Assembly (NCBI RefSeq): GCF_030345715.1
Contig: NZ_JAUASX010000029.1
Span: forward strand, 1-42,922
Length of the DNA: 42,922 nt
Reading direction: 5' to 3'
Origin: Solimonas sp. SE-A11
Lineage (GTDB): Bacteria > Pseudomonadota > Gammaproteobacteria > Nevskiales > Nevskiaceae
Positions 17,123 to 24,792 of this stretch are shown piece by piece (the stretch's first letter is position 1; each line of letters begins with the position of its first letter). The position numbers and the translations under genes were made by a program. The notes below the pieces were generated by a model. That model did not search any database and was not told the DNA's origin. It was given only the letters and a program-made list of their open reading frames with translations.

Positions 17123-18736
17123 ATGAAAGCGACACTCTCAAAGCGCCGGATGATCCCCAAGTGGCGCCCGGTGGCAAAGTCCCTCCAATCGCCTGAGGTT
17201 GCGCCGCTCAAACCAAAGCCTGTGGATGTTCCTCGACCAAATGCGGAAGAGTTTGAAATTGCTCAAATGCAGTTTGAGAAGAATCCGACGGCGGGACACT
17301 TTGGCGACCTCTTGGCATTCTCAGTCTTCCCGGAATGTGTCCCTGCGGTTCGTGATATTGCGAAGGCGGCAATCTCAAAGGGGGTTTCACTCTCCTCGGC
17401 GCAACGAGCTATAGCGGGAATCGTGGCGGCGGATGCCGACATCGAAGTCGAGCCGCCGTTATGCCTCGAGGACAAGAAAAATCCGTTTTCGGAACTCCTC
17501 CAAGATCACCGGAGGTTACTCAAGGCGAACCCCGAAAATCCCCTGCTTTTGCTCGACTTTGCTCAACTCCAACTTGCTGGAGGGAATACAAAGTCCGCAG
17601 AAAAGTCGTTAAGGCTCGCGCAAGGGATGCTTCCTGATCATCCGTTGGTGTTACGCACGGTCGCCCGATTCCTTGTTCACGTCGACAAGAAGTATCGCGC
17701 ACATGCGCTGATTGCGAGCCATCCTTCAACGAAGTTAAATCCATGGTTAATGGCAAGTGAACTTGCCCTTGCTGATGTAGCTGGAGTTAAGCCGAAATTC
17801 TATGGGGCTGCTAAGAAGGTCATCGATTCGGGACGATTCCCTGATAGACACATAGCGGAATTGGCAGCGGCCATTTCATCTCATCAGTTGAGTGCTGGGC
17901 ATCCTAAGGAGGCTCGGCGCTCCTTTACCAAAGCAGTATTAGCTCCGAACGACAACGTCGCCGCCCAGATCGTTACCGATCAGAGAGACCTCAACATCTC
18001 GCTGAATACTCAAGGTTTAATTCAGGTGATTGAGGCAACACATGAGGCCAACGCCCTCGTTGCCGCGTCCCGCGGCCAGCATTCGGCTGCAATTAAGTCA
18101 GCGCAGGCATGGCTCTGCGAAGAGCCGTTCTCAAGTCGGCCTGCGCAATTTTTAAGCAGTGTTTATGTGTACAACGAAGATCCCCAACGCGCGCTCGAAG
18201 TGGCTAAAGTTGGTCTTCGGGCGGATCCAAACGAAGTTGGTCTTCTTATTAACGCCTGCTACCTTCATGCACTTCTGGGTGATCTCGAGGCATCAGCTGC
18301 CGCTGGAAGGCGTGCAGTTCAACTCGATAGGAATCTTGCTCTACCGTTCATATACTCAACCTATGGAATGCTAAGCATTCTCGCAGGTGACTACGAACAC
18401 GGCGAATCTCTTTATCGAGATGCTATGCATGACTTTGAGAGAACAGGGCGTAATGCTCTCAAAGGGTTATGCGCGACTTTTTTTGCGCAGACTGCTGTAA
18501 GAGCGAACCTGCCAAAAGCAGAGGATATCCTGCAGGAGGCGATAGAACTGGTTCGCAAGTACCCATGCCCCGAGTCTGTAACGGTTCTTTCAAAGCTGAC
18601 GAAGAGGGAAAATTTGCCTGTCAGCCGCATGCGCCTGTTTGAGCAATATGTTTATCATCCTTCGACAAACACCTTAGTGAGAACCTCGGGCGTTACCTCG
18701 CCTGGTGCTCCATTAATCATCTGGGCCAACGAATAG
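17123..18736 (+). CDS. TPR-repeat protein paired with the kinase
   Basis: 537 residues. A disordered basic start is followed by helical repeats from about residue 110 to 490 with TPR-like spacing (for example LLLLDFAQLQLAGGNTKSAEKSL, shown in part, and ALEVAKVGLRADP). The C-terminal about 40 residues are not repeat-like. No catalytic motif is seen. TPR scaffolds bind partner proteins, so it is likely the substrate, sensor or regulator of the kinase encoded immediately upstream. Like the kinase it is AT-richer than the neighbouring genes, supporting arrival as one unit. Confidence 0.8.
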   Translation: MKATLSKRRMIPKWRPVAKSLQSPEVAPLKPKPVDVPRPNAEEFEIAQMQFEKNPTAGHFGDLLAFSVFPECVPAVRDIAKAAISKGVSLSSAQRAIAGIVAADADIEVEPPLCLEDKKNPFSELLQDHRRLLKANPENPLLLLDFAQLQLAGGNTKSAEKSLRLAQGMLPDHPLVLRTVARFLVHVDKKYRAHALIASHPSTKLNPWLMASELALADVAGVKPKFYGAAKKVIDSGRFPDRHIAELAAAISSHQLSAGHPKEARRSFTKAVLAPNDNVAAQIVTDQRDLNISLNTQGLIQVIEATHEANALVAASRGQHSAAIKSAQAWLCEEPFSSRPAQFLSSVYVYNEDPQRALEVAKVGLRADPNEVGLLINACYLHALLGDLEASAAAGRRAVQLDRNLALPFIYSTYGMLSILAGDYEHGESLYRDAMHDFERTGRNALKGLCATFFAQTAVRANLPKAEDILQEAIELVRKYPCPESVTVLSKLTKRENLPVSRMRLFEQYVYHPSTNTLVRTSGVTSPGAPLIIWANE

Positions 18737-18792
18737 GGTGTAAAGCTGCTGATGGATCCAGCGCTCATTGGGGCAGACCACATCCCTTCAGG

Positions 18793-19175
18793 CTAGGAGC
18801 TACCAGGTACGCGAGATGCTGGCGACGCGTCACCCAGTCCCCCGAACGCTGTGCACCTGCCATCCACCGGCAGTACAGCTCATGTTACATACGAAGCCCA
18901 GCCCGAAGCGAGAAAGGCCACGACGCGCGCTACTTCGTCTACCTGCCCCAAGCGGCCCAGCGGCGTTCGACGCCGGAAGGCTTCCTCGGAGATATCAGCC
19001 CGATCACTCAGGCGGCTCGCCATGGGGGCCTCGATGAATCCGGGGGCCACGGCGTTGACTCGTAACGAATAGCGCGCCAGATCGCAGGCCAGGGTACGGG
19101 TCAGCATGATCACTGCGGCCTTTGAGACGCCGTAGGCGTTAGACGCGGGGAATCCGTCCAGCCTGGTGAGCCTAG
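18793..19175 (-). pseudogene. Truncated short-chain dehydrogenase (SDR) pseudogene
   Basis: Minus-strand translation gives the second half of an SDR: the catalytic YGVSK, then IMLTRTLACDLARY, VNAVAPGFI and LASGWASYVT. A TGA then replaces the usual Gly codon, and AVLPVDG follows in frame. The nucleotide-binding GxxxGxG half is missing: homology stops at about 19175, just before the dcd stop. The gene is thus 5'-truncated and has a nonsense codon. It is GC-rich like host chromosome. The rest of 18737-19191 shows no intact gene. Confidence 0.8.
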
Positions 19176-19191
19176 GTGCTGAGAGTTCGAG

Positions 19192-19833
19192 CTACCCGAC
19201 AGGCATTTTCTTGCTGCGAGGCAGGAAGTCGATATCGTGCTTGACGATATCTCCGCTGTCCGGCTCGAACGAGCCATAGAACTGGCTCTGGCAATGAGGG
19301 TCACATTTCTTCTGGGGATTTTCCGCGCGATACAGCGCGATCTGAGCTATGCGCATCCCCGGGTAAATTTTGATGGGAACCTGGCCGAGGTTGGCCAGTT
19401 CCAGTGTGATGATCCCGTTGTAGCAGGGATCGATGAACACTGCCGTGGCTATGCTCAGCCCCTCGCGCGCCCAGCATGAACGCGCAGTAACCACCCCCAT
19501 AAGATGCGGCGGCAGCTGCACCCATTCGAATGTGGGAACCAGGATCAGCGTCCCCGCATGCAGCACGATTGGCTCGCCGAAAGGCACGCTGAGCTTCTCT
19601 AGTTTTCGCCGGCGGTGCTGTTCTCGGGAGAAGTCCCCGCTGTCTCGATCCTTGGCGTACTTCGCGGGATCTACATGAGACAAGCCCGCGCCACGAACCA
19701 TCGCCGCCGTGTTGCCCATGCGCAAATCGATTGAGACGCGCCCAATCTGGGCGAGCGGGTCGATCATGGGGGTCACGACCAGCTTGCCGGAATTCAGCTC
19801 CTTAATCAGCTCTGCCTTGGTTAGCGCCGTCAT
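19192..19833 (-). CDS. dcd: dCTP deaminase (Dcd family)
   Basis: 213-residue trimeric dUTPase-fold deaminase converting dCTP to dUTP. The signature ARSCWAREGL carries S119 and R123, and IDPCYNGIITLELANLG carries D135 and the catalytic E145, matching E. coli Dcd residues S111, R115 and E138; the presence of R and E favours deaminase over plain dUTPase. A basic insert (about 55-80) is not in the E. coli enzyme. It overlaps the upstream metallopeptidase by four bases (ATGA), third in a minus-strand operon. Depletion of dCTP by deaminases is a known anti-phage strategy. A housekeeping role is less likely given the position in the island. Confidence 0.88.
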   Translation of the reverse strand: MTALTKAELIKELNSGKLVVTPMIDPLAQIGRVSIDLRMGNTAAMVRGAGLSHVDPAKYAKDRDSGDFSREQHRRRKLEKLSVPFGEPIVLHAGTLILVPTFEWVQLPPHLMGVVTARSCWAREGLSIATAVFIDPCYNGIITLELANLGQVPIKIYPGMRIAQIALYRAENPQKKCDPHCQSQFYGSFEPDSGDIVKHDIDFLPRSKKMPVG

Positions 19834-21188
19834 GAGGGGTCTCTCACGGCATGGAGATTCTCATTCCAGAAGCTGATGCCATTCTGGTGAAGGATTGCCT
19901 TGGAGCAGAGCTGGTTGATCTTGCGCATGTCTTCTTCATCGCGCTCCTTCAAGGTCGACCAATGCAGCCAGCCGGCGAAGAGGATATGCCGAAAGTCGAC
20001 TTCCTTGATGTCGTACCCCACTGCATCCTCGCTGTACCGGATCTCCGGCGCACTCGGAGGTAGGTGTCGCGAAAGCTGTTTGACGAGGTGCGTCATCAGC
20101 TTGGCTTCGGGGATCGGGAATACGACACCGTCTACGGCAGAGCAGGCCGAGTAGACACTTCGTGTCACAGCCATCGCTGTCTTCTTGTCGATTAGCTTGC
20201 CGGCGGGAGTGCTGCGGGCCTGCTTTAGCCTCTTGTCGAAGCTCTTATCTAGACTGCCGGCGACGGGCAGTTTGACGGTTCCGTCCTTGTGCTTGGAATA
20301 CTGCATGCTCAAGGCTTCCGCGGCATAGCCCAAGAAGGAAATCCGAGCATCCAGTGGCGGATGGGTAGGCATGAAGTGGAACTTCGTTTTGTCTCTGGGG
20401 CCGAGCAGGGCCAAGAGAGCCGGAATGAAGCTGGGGCCCATAGAGATGAGCCCGAATAAGTCACAGAAGAACTCCTCGGCCCAGAGGTTGTATCGCTCCA
20501 TCGCGATCAGGATGGGGGTCGGGTGCGCGATCTTCAGGTGAGCGTAACACCAGTCATACAGATCCTTGGGGATGCTCGGCAGAAGCTTGTGCGCGGCGAT
20601 CTTGTAAGTCGCCCCTCGCGGATTTGTTCGGTACGCGACGTGGCCGATCTCGTGCGCCAGCACCACGTGCAGGAGAACATGCTCTTTCAGCGATCTGGGG
20701 AAGATCACCGGAATGATGTCCATATGAGCCTGCGTCGGGAACTGCTGGGAGTTCACTGCAACTGAATAAGACGCCATTCCGCCTTCGGCCGTAAAAAAGA
20801 AGAACGGCGGGTTTATCTGCTTAAGGGTGGTGCGCGGATCTGACGCTCCCTTAGGTGTTTTTTTCTCGGGGAGGGGCTTCGGGGGCAGCGTGATCGCCCG
20901 AGCTAGGTCGTGGAGCTCTTCGGCGAATGGCCAGGCGAACTCCTCAAGGTGTGAGCGTTCCATCCGGGTGATGAGCTCGGATGCGAGGGTCAGCTGTTCG
21001 GAAATCCAGGATGGGGCGCCTTCGTCTGGATCCAGGGCCTCGATCGCATTCTCGATCCAGACGAGGCGCCGAGCGCATTCGTTGTAGAACTTCTGGTACC
21101 TGTCGTTGAAGCGGTGCCTGAGGGTCTCGTTCAGGGCCTGCTTTACGCCGGCGTGCTCAACGCGGAGGTACTCCTTGTGGCCGAGCAT
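19830..21188 (-). CDS. M48-like zinc metallopeptidase
   Basis: 452 residues. HEIGH (179-183) and EEFFCD (238-243) supply the zinc ligands of an M48-type gluzincin, and THPPLDARI further on matches the HPP segment of the family. No signal peptide or membrane segment is evident, so it is predicted cytosolic, unlike HtpX. The N-terminal 130 residues are charged and helical. ATG 21188 follows the unknown gene's stop by three bases, and its stop overlaps dcd. A protease coupled to a nucleotide-depleting enzyme suggests regulation by cleavage, either of dCTP deaminase or of the small upstream protein. That is inference. Confidence 0.82.
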   Translation of the reverse strand: MLGHKEYLRVEHAGVKQALNETLRHRFNDRYQKFYNECARRLVWIENAIEALDPDEGAPSWISEQLTLASELITRMERSHLEEFAWPFAEELHDLARAITLPPKPLPEKKTPKGASDPRTTLKQINPPFFFFTAEGGMASYSVAVNSQQFPTQAHMDIIPVIFPRSLKEHVLLHVVLAHEIGHVAYRTNPRGATYKIAAHKLLPSIPKDLYDWCYAHLKIAHPTPILIAMERYNLWAEEFFCDLFGLISMGPSFIPALLALLGPRDKTKFHFMPTHPPLDARISFLGYAAEALSMQYSKHKDGTVKLPVAGSLDKSFDKRLKQARSTPAGKLIDKKTAMAVTRSVYSACSAVDGVVFPIPEAKLMTHLVKQLSRHLPPSAPEIRYSEDAVGYDIKEVDFRHILFAGWLHWSTLKERDEEDMRKINQLCSKAILHQNGISFWNENLHAVRDPS

Positions 21189-21191
21189 GCT

Positions 21192-21626
21192 TTAGAGGCT
21201 ATTCAGCTTGGCGTCCAACATCTTCAAGAAGGCGGTGGCGTTATGCCTGTCATCGGGCTGGGGTGAGACGCCGGCGTCTGGAGAGAAGACCGCCAGAGAA
21301 TTGCCGTACACACGCGAGAAATCCTCGATCGACAGTGAGTCGTCGAGTTCGTGGTGGACGGCGGCCATTGCCGCTCTGAGGTCCAAATAGGCCGAGCCGC
21401 TTGTGTGATTGAGGTTGGTGCTGTCTTCCCAGGCCACCAGGCCAGGCGGCGGTGCCTGCTCAAACAGGTCGTACTCGTACATTTCCAGCAGCTTCAGCAT
21501 GTTGATCACGCTGATAGTGTCGGTCGAGTCGCGCTTCTTCTGGTCGATGTCGGTGAGCATCATGTGGGCGATTAAGCGCCCCACGGATGCTGGGTTGGAT
21601 GCAGAACTGCTCTGGCTTTTTAGCAT
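21192..21626 (-). CDS. Small unknown protein, first gene of the peptidase-dcd operon
   Basis: 144 residues, no family recognised. It is helical and acidic (IDQKKRDSTDTISVINML, YEYDLFEQ), with no catalytic motif, signal peptide or membrane segment. ATG 21626 follows GCGGAGG at good spacing and is preferred to an in-frame ATG at 21719. It precedes the metallopeptidase by three bases. By position it could be a sensor, an inhibitor or the substrate of that peptidase. Confidence 0.7.
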   Translation of the reverse strand: MLKSQSSSASNPASVGRLIAHMMLTDIDQKKRDSTDTISVINMLKLLEMYEYDLFEQAPPPGLVAWEDSTNLNHTSGSAYLDLRAAMAAVHHELDDSLSIEDFSRVYGNSLAVFSPDAGVSPQPDDRHNATAFLKMLDAKLNSL

Positions 21627-21668
21627 CTGCGCCTCCGCGAAATTTTCTATTAGTACTCCCGGGAACCT

Positions 21669-21681
21669 GCATGTCACATGC
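21669..21681. promoter_or_regulatory. Perfect palindrome upstream of the peptidase-dcd operon
   Basis: GCATGT-C-ACATGC is a 13-base palindrome 43 bases upstream of the 21626 start, on the promoter side. It is a candidate operator for this operon; the binding protein is unknown. Confidence 0.4.
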
Positions 21682-21776
21682 CACGGTCGCCGCGGGGCGA
21701 ATGAGGTTACGCAAGTCATCGGCCGCCGCCAACGCCCCTATCCTCAGGTTTTAGTGTACAGGAATTCATTATCAAT

Positions 21777-21884
21777 ACCCAAAGATGCCCGGAAATTTCA
21801 AAGGGAGGACTAAATATCCTTGTAAAACAATAGAGGAATGAGGGACCATGGACGGCCATGTCAAACCCAAAGTTGCCCGGAAAT
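21777..21884. repeat. 20-base direct repeat around the MraZ-like start
   Basis: ACCCAAAG-W-TGCCCGGAAAT occurs at 21777-21796 and at 21865-21884, one mismatch, 88 bases apart. The second copy lies in the first codons of the MraZ-like gene. MraZ proteins bind direct repeats upstream of their own gene, so these may be autoregulatory boxes; a simple local duplication is also possible. Confidence 0.5.
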
Positions 21885-22379
21885 GAAGGAGAAGGCCGCG
21901 GAGAGCGAGCTTCTGGCCGGGTCTTGCCCTATGTCACGTCAGTAGCCCTAGACGTTCGGCAGCGTTTACTGATCCCCACGGGCGTTCGGGACAATTGCGA
22001 GTGGCTCAAGCGGGGGCACTCGATTTTTGCCGAGTGCCTCCACGACGGGTCTGTCCAAATTCTGGAATCCAACCCGGGGGCGGATGCAGGCTTGCCCAGC
22101 GATGAAGAGGGCCAGATCGAGTACCGCTCCCGATTCCACCCAATCAGCCTAGATGCTGAGTGGCGGATGACCGTCCCGGGTTTCTTGCGGGCTCACCTAT
22201 TTCATGGCGTGCCGGAAAGCGGCCAGTTGGTGGCTATATTTCTCGAGGGAGGAGTTCGGCTCATGGGGATGCCGGTCTGGAGGTCGCTCTATCTCCCCAG
22301 GGACCGCGGCGGACCCCTGCCAAAGCTCCACCCTGCTGACCTGACGGCTCTGGCTGGCTCTAGGTCCCGACCATCCTGA
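21858..22379 (+). CDS. MraZ/AbrB-like double beta-hairpin DNA-binding protein
   Basis: 173 residues with two SpoVT-AbrB-like elements: ALDVRQRLLIPTG (about 31-43) and SLDAEWRMTVPGFL (about 97-110). This is the LDxxxRxxIP pattern of MraZ, in which two hairpins make one DNA-binding unit. It is not at the mra/dcw locus and is longer than MraZ (about 150). The start is uncertain: ATG 21858 has a poor ribosome site, and a 12-codon out-of-frame ORF (21848-21886) overlaps it. It is divergent from the peptidase-dcd operon and convergent with the NYN gene. Confidence 0.65.
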   Translation: MSNPKLPGNEGEGRGERASGRVLPYVTSVALDVRQRLLIPTGVRDNCEWLKRGHSIFAECLHDGSVQILESNPGADAGLPSDEEGQIEYRSRFHPISLDAEWRMTVPGFLRAHLFHGVPESGQLVAIFLEGGVRLMGMPVWRSLYLPRDRGGPLPKLHPADLTALAGSRSRPS

Positions 22380-22426
22380 GTAATCCTTGCCGTTGAATAC
22401 TGACCCAGCCCATTGGCACAGGCCCT

Positions 22427-23092
22427 CTACCAGTGCGAAGGTTTGTCGATAGGCTTCTTGCGGGTCGGAATTCGGTTCGGTAACTGGTGCTTGGCCAATT
22501 CCTCTTCGCGTACGGCGTGGCGCGTCCAGTGGGCCAAGCCCTCTAAGGTTCCGCTTTTTCTTGCCGTGAGGCTTGGTGGCCTGGGGAGAATCACTCCGAT
22601 CCGAATATGCGGGAAGTCTTCTCGAATTGCTGCCAACGAAGGGCTCAAGTCCGAGTCATTGGTGCATAGGACAATTTGGTCGACCTGCCCCAGGGAGGCG
22701 TCCCGATACATCTGGAGCGCCACCTTTACGTCTGTCTGTTTTTCTCCCAGCGCCCAAATCTCGCATCTGTCGTCACGGTCGGCTGGTGTGCCCTGAACGT
22801 AACGGGGAGCGCTGCCGTGGGAGAGGGTGAACTGCCCCAAGATGACCTCGCAGCCTCGGAGAGCGAGAGCTCGATGATAAGCATCCTGAGCGATGGTGCT
22901 ATCGATTTTTCGACGTGCGAGGGCGGCTTTGATCATGGCCGTGAAGAACTTCACGTTGATCAATTCGGATTCGGGATCTTGAGACCGCAGGACATCTGCC
23001 ATTAGGGCTCGCAAATCAAGCCACTTGTAGTTCGTGTGCTTGAGAAGCCCGTGATAGAAGTTGTAGCCATCGACGTACGCGATGGTGCGCAA
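22427..23092 (-). CDS. NYN-domain (PIN-like) predicted RNase
   Basis: 221-residue LabA/NYN-type nuclease. AYVDGYNF supplies D8 and N11, GEKQTDVKVAL supplies E117 and D121, and CTNDSDL supplies D146 and D148, the acidic metal cluster of the PIN-like fold. The C-terminal 25 residues are basic and could bind RNA. The start is TTG 23092 with GGGGG upstream. Many NYN proteins act in RNA decay or in conflict systems; the substrate is unknown. It is the last intact gene before the island edge. Confidence 0.88.
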   Translation of the reverse strand: MRTIAYVDGYNFYHGLLKHTNYKWLDLRALMADVLRSQDPESELINVKFFTAMIKAALARRKIDSTIAQDAYHRALALRGCEVILGQFTLSHGSAPRYVQGTPADRDDRCEIWALGEKQTDVKVALQMYRDASLGQVDQIVLCTNDSDLSPSLAAIREDFPHIRIGVILPRPPSLTARKSGTLEGLAHWTRHAVREEELAKHQLPNRIPTRKKPIDKPSHW

Positions 23093-23114
23093 ATTTCAGC
23101 CCCCGAAAATGACA

Positions 23115-23132
23115 ACACCGGCCGAAGCCGGT
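23115..23132 (-). promoter_or_regulatory. Hairpin in the NYN leader
   Basis: CACCGGC and GCCGGTG pair perfectly across a CGAA loop, about 23 bases before the TTG start of the NYN gene. It may be a leader structure or an RNase site for autoregulation. It is also followed by CCTTT on the plus strand, so a weak terminator is possible. Confidence 0.4.
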
Positions 23133-23460
23133 GCGGTCGCCTTTATGAGATGGCGAACTTAATCACGTCCCAAAAAGGTGAGTAGTGCAAACATCGTATT
23201 GTTTACATATGTGTATGTCAAGCAAAGACCGCTAGCATTTGCTTATGCGAGCAACCTGGCCGAAATCATAGAAAACAATAGGTTACGGAAAAATCTGCTT
23301 TAAGCTTTAAGCACCGAGTAAGGTCGGACTGGCGTCAAGGTGAGCAACATTTTGGTGCATCCCTGGGAGGCGGAGAAGTTTTAATTCCCGGCAATTCAAA
23401 CTCCCACAAACCGCTAACGGCGCATGTTTGTCGGTGGGGGTTTTAATTGCGTGTTCCCAG
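23133..23460. other. Island right boundary with inverted repeats
   Basis: Holds no intact gene beyond the foreign tail of the VOC frame. GTTTTAATT occurs at 23378-23386 and 23440-23448, and an imperfect inverted repeat of about 22 bases (23391-23411 against 23426-23450) sits next to the point where VOC homology stops. Repeats next to an element edge are expected for Tn7-like ends, which hold several TnsB sites, but I cannot match them to a known end. Confidence 0.45.
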
Positions 23461-23822
23461 TTCAGCACGCCGAAGCGCGGAGAGAAAAAGGTCTTCTCCA
23501 GCGCCATGGTCACGGTGCCGCCTTCGGCCAGGGCCTGGAGGTAGCGGTCCGCCTCTGCCTCGGTCTTGAGGTTCAGCGTCATGGAGATGCCGCCGAACTT
23601 GGTGGTGCCGCCGCATTCGCCGTCGGAGGCGAGCAGGGTGCTTTCGCCGATGCGGAAGGCGCAATGCATGATCTTGTTCTCGTGGCCGGGTGGGGTCATG
23701 CCGGGCTCGGGGCTTTCGCCGAAGCGCAGGATCATCTCGACCTGCGCGCCGACGGCTTTCTTGTAGAACTCCAGGGCTTCTTCGCAGCGGCCGTCGAAGC
23801 TCAGGTAGGGTTGGATGTTCAT
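23307..23822 (-). CDS. VOC/PhnB-like protein with C-terminus replaced at the island edge
   Basis: 171 residues. Residues 1 to about 121 are a PhnB-type glyoxalase/VOC protein (IQPYLSFDGRCEEALEFY, GGISMTLNL, TFFSPRFGVL). Family members then continue with a DRFG...W segment; here the sequence changes abruptly to NWEHAIKTP and an unrelated tail of about 48 residues, so the last 20 or so native residues are lost. ATG 23822 matches family starts. It is last in the YciI-YciI-MAPEG-VOC operon. It is probably non-functional or altered, since the C-terminal strand is part of the fold. Confidence 0.8.
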   Translation of the reverse strand: MNIQPYLSFDGRCEEALEFYKKAVGAQVEMILRFGESPEPGMTPPGHENKIMHCAFRIGESTLLASDGECGGTTKFGGISMTLNLKTEAEADRYLQALAEGGTVTMALEKTFFSPRFGVLNWEHAIKTPTDKHAPLAVCGSLNCRELKLLRLPGMHQNVAHLDASPTLLGA

Positions 23823-23868
23823 GGGTGTATTCCTTGATTTGATCCTGAAGAGAATCATGAGAGGGGTT

Positions 23869-24313
23869 TTAGCGGCTCAGCAGCAGCCAGGCGATGTCCA
23901 GCAGCAGTGCGATCATGGCCAGACCGCCGATCAGGAAGCTGATGGTGCGCCAGGGTTGCAGTGCCTTGAGATAGGTGAAGGAGTGGGCGTAGCGTGCCGC
24001 CACGAAAATGGCGAACAGCGCGCTGGCCAGCTTCAGGCCGCCGCCGATCAGCACGTAGACCAGCCCCAGCAGCAGGAAGGGATAGATCGCCGACTCCGCG
24101 TTGCGGTGAGCGCGCAGCACGCGCGCCACCTCGGGTGGATCGCTGTCGCGCAACTCGCCGCCGAACTGCGCGGCATCCTCGGGGTTGATGGCAATCTTCG
24201 TGCGGCCCCGGACGGCGCCGCTGTAGCCCCAGAGGAACAGCAGGTTCACCACCAGTAGCAGACAGGTGAAGGGCATAGGCGCCGAGGGCGGGGTAGAGCT
24301 CCAGGGGGTTCAT
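23869..24313 (-). pseudogene. MAPEG-family membrane protein with a 5' frameshift
   Basis: MAPEG-type membrane protein of about 145 residues, with four hydrophobic segments and the YSGAVRGRTK and RAHRNAESAIYP region typical of the family. The natural start is ATG 24313, which overlaps the preceding gene's stop (ATGA) and gives MNPLELYPALGAYAL, but the frame then shifts. The rest of the protein (from CLLLVVNLLFLWG) is read in another frame. One extra base near 24265-24272 explains this. Translation could restart at ATG 24276, losing the first helix. A sequencing error is possible. Confidence 0.8.
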
Positions 24314-24753
24314 GCGGCGGCTCCCAGCGTGCCGGCAGCCGCCTGGGCGGAGGCCGTGCTCCAGGGCATCCGCGCTACCGCCGGGCGCAGGGCCACCGGG
24401 AAGTGCGCGGCCTCGGCCACCTGGCGGACCTCGATCTCGGCATCGCCGCCCGCGAGCGAGGGGCAGAGCCGAGCCCAATGCACCGCCTCAACCAATGTGG
24501 CGACCTCCACCAGAACGAAGCCGGCGATGATCTCCTTGGCTTCGGTGAAGGGGCCGTCGGTCACCGTGGTGCGGCCGCCGGAGTAACGCAGCCTGGCGCC
24601 GACGGCGGTCGGCAGCAGGCCGTCCCCGCCGCGGTAGACGCCGGCCGCGGTCAACTCGTCGCGGTAGCGGCCCATGGCCTCGAGTGCCTCCGGGCCGGGC
24701 AGGGCACCGGACTCGGTGAAGGCGTCGCCCTTGCGGATGATCATGAAAAGCAT
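24310..24753 (-). CDS. YciI/DGPF-domain protein
   Basis: 147 residues. The motif VTDGPFTEAKEII is the DGPF signature of YciI-like proteins (YCII-related family), whose function is unknown but which are often encoded with ECF sigma factors. The start follows AGGGAG. The C-terminal about 40 residues, rich in Ala, go beyond the family core. It is second in a four-gene minus-strand operon, 39 bases after the first YciI gene. Confidence 0.85.
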   Translation of the reverse strand: MLFMIIRKGDAFTESGALPGPEALEAMGRYRDELTAAGVYRGGDGLLPTAVGARLRYSGGRTTVTDGPFTEAKEIIAGFVLVEVATLVEAVHWARLCPSLAGGDAEIEVRQVAEAAHFPVALRPAVARMPWSTASAQAAAGTLGAAA

Positions 24754-24792
24754 GCGTTCACTCCCTGTGATGCAGTGGTGTGACGGTGGGGC

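Noticed and set aside
19192-19833. Plain dUTPase instead of dCTP deaminase
   Set aside because: R123 and E145 match the deaminase-specific residues.
23391-23450. Integron attC-like site
   Set aside because: The CGCTAAC inside the inverted repeat does not fit the attC core consensus, and no integrase is present.
1-23460. CRISPR array or guide RNA to pair with the Tn7-like genes
   Set aside because: No regularly spaced repeats and no cas genes are present.
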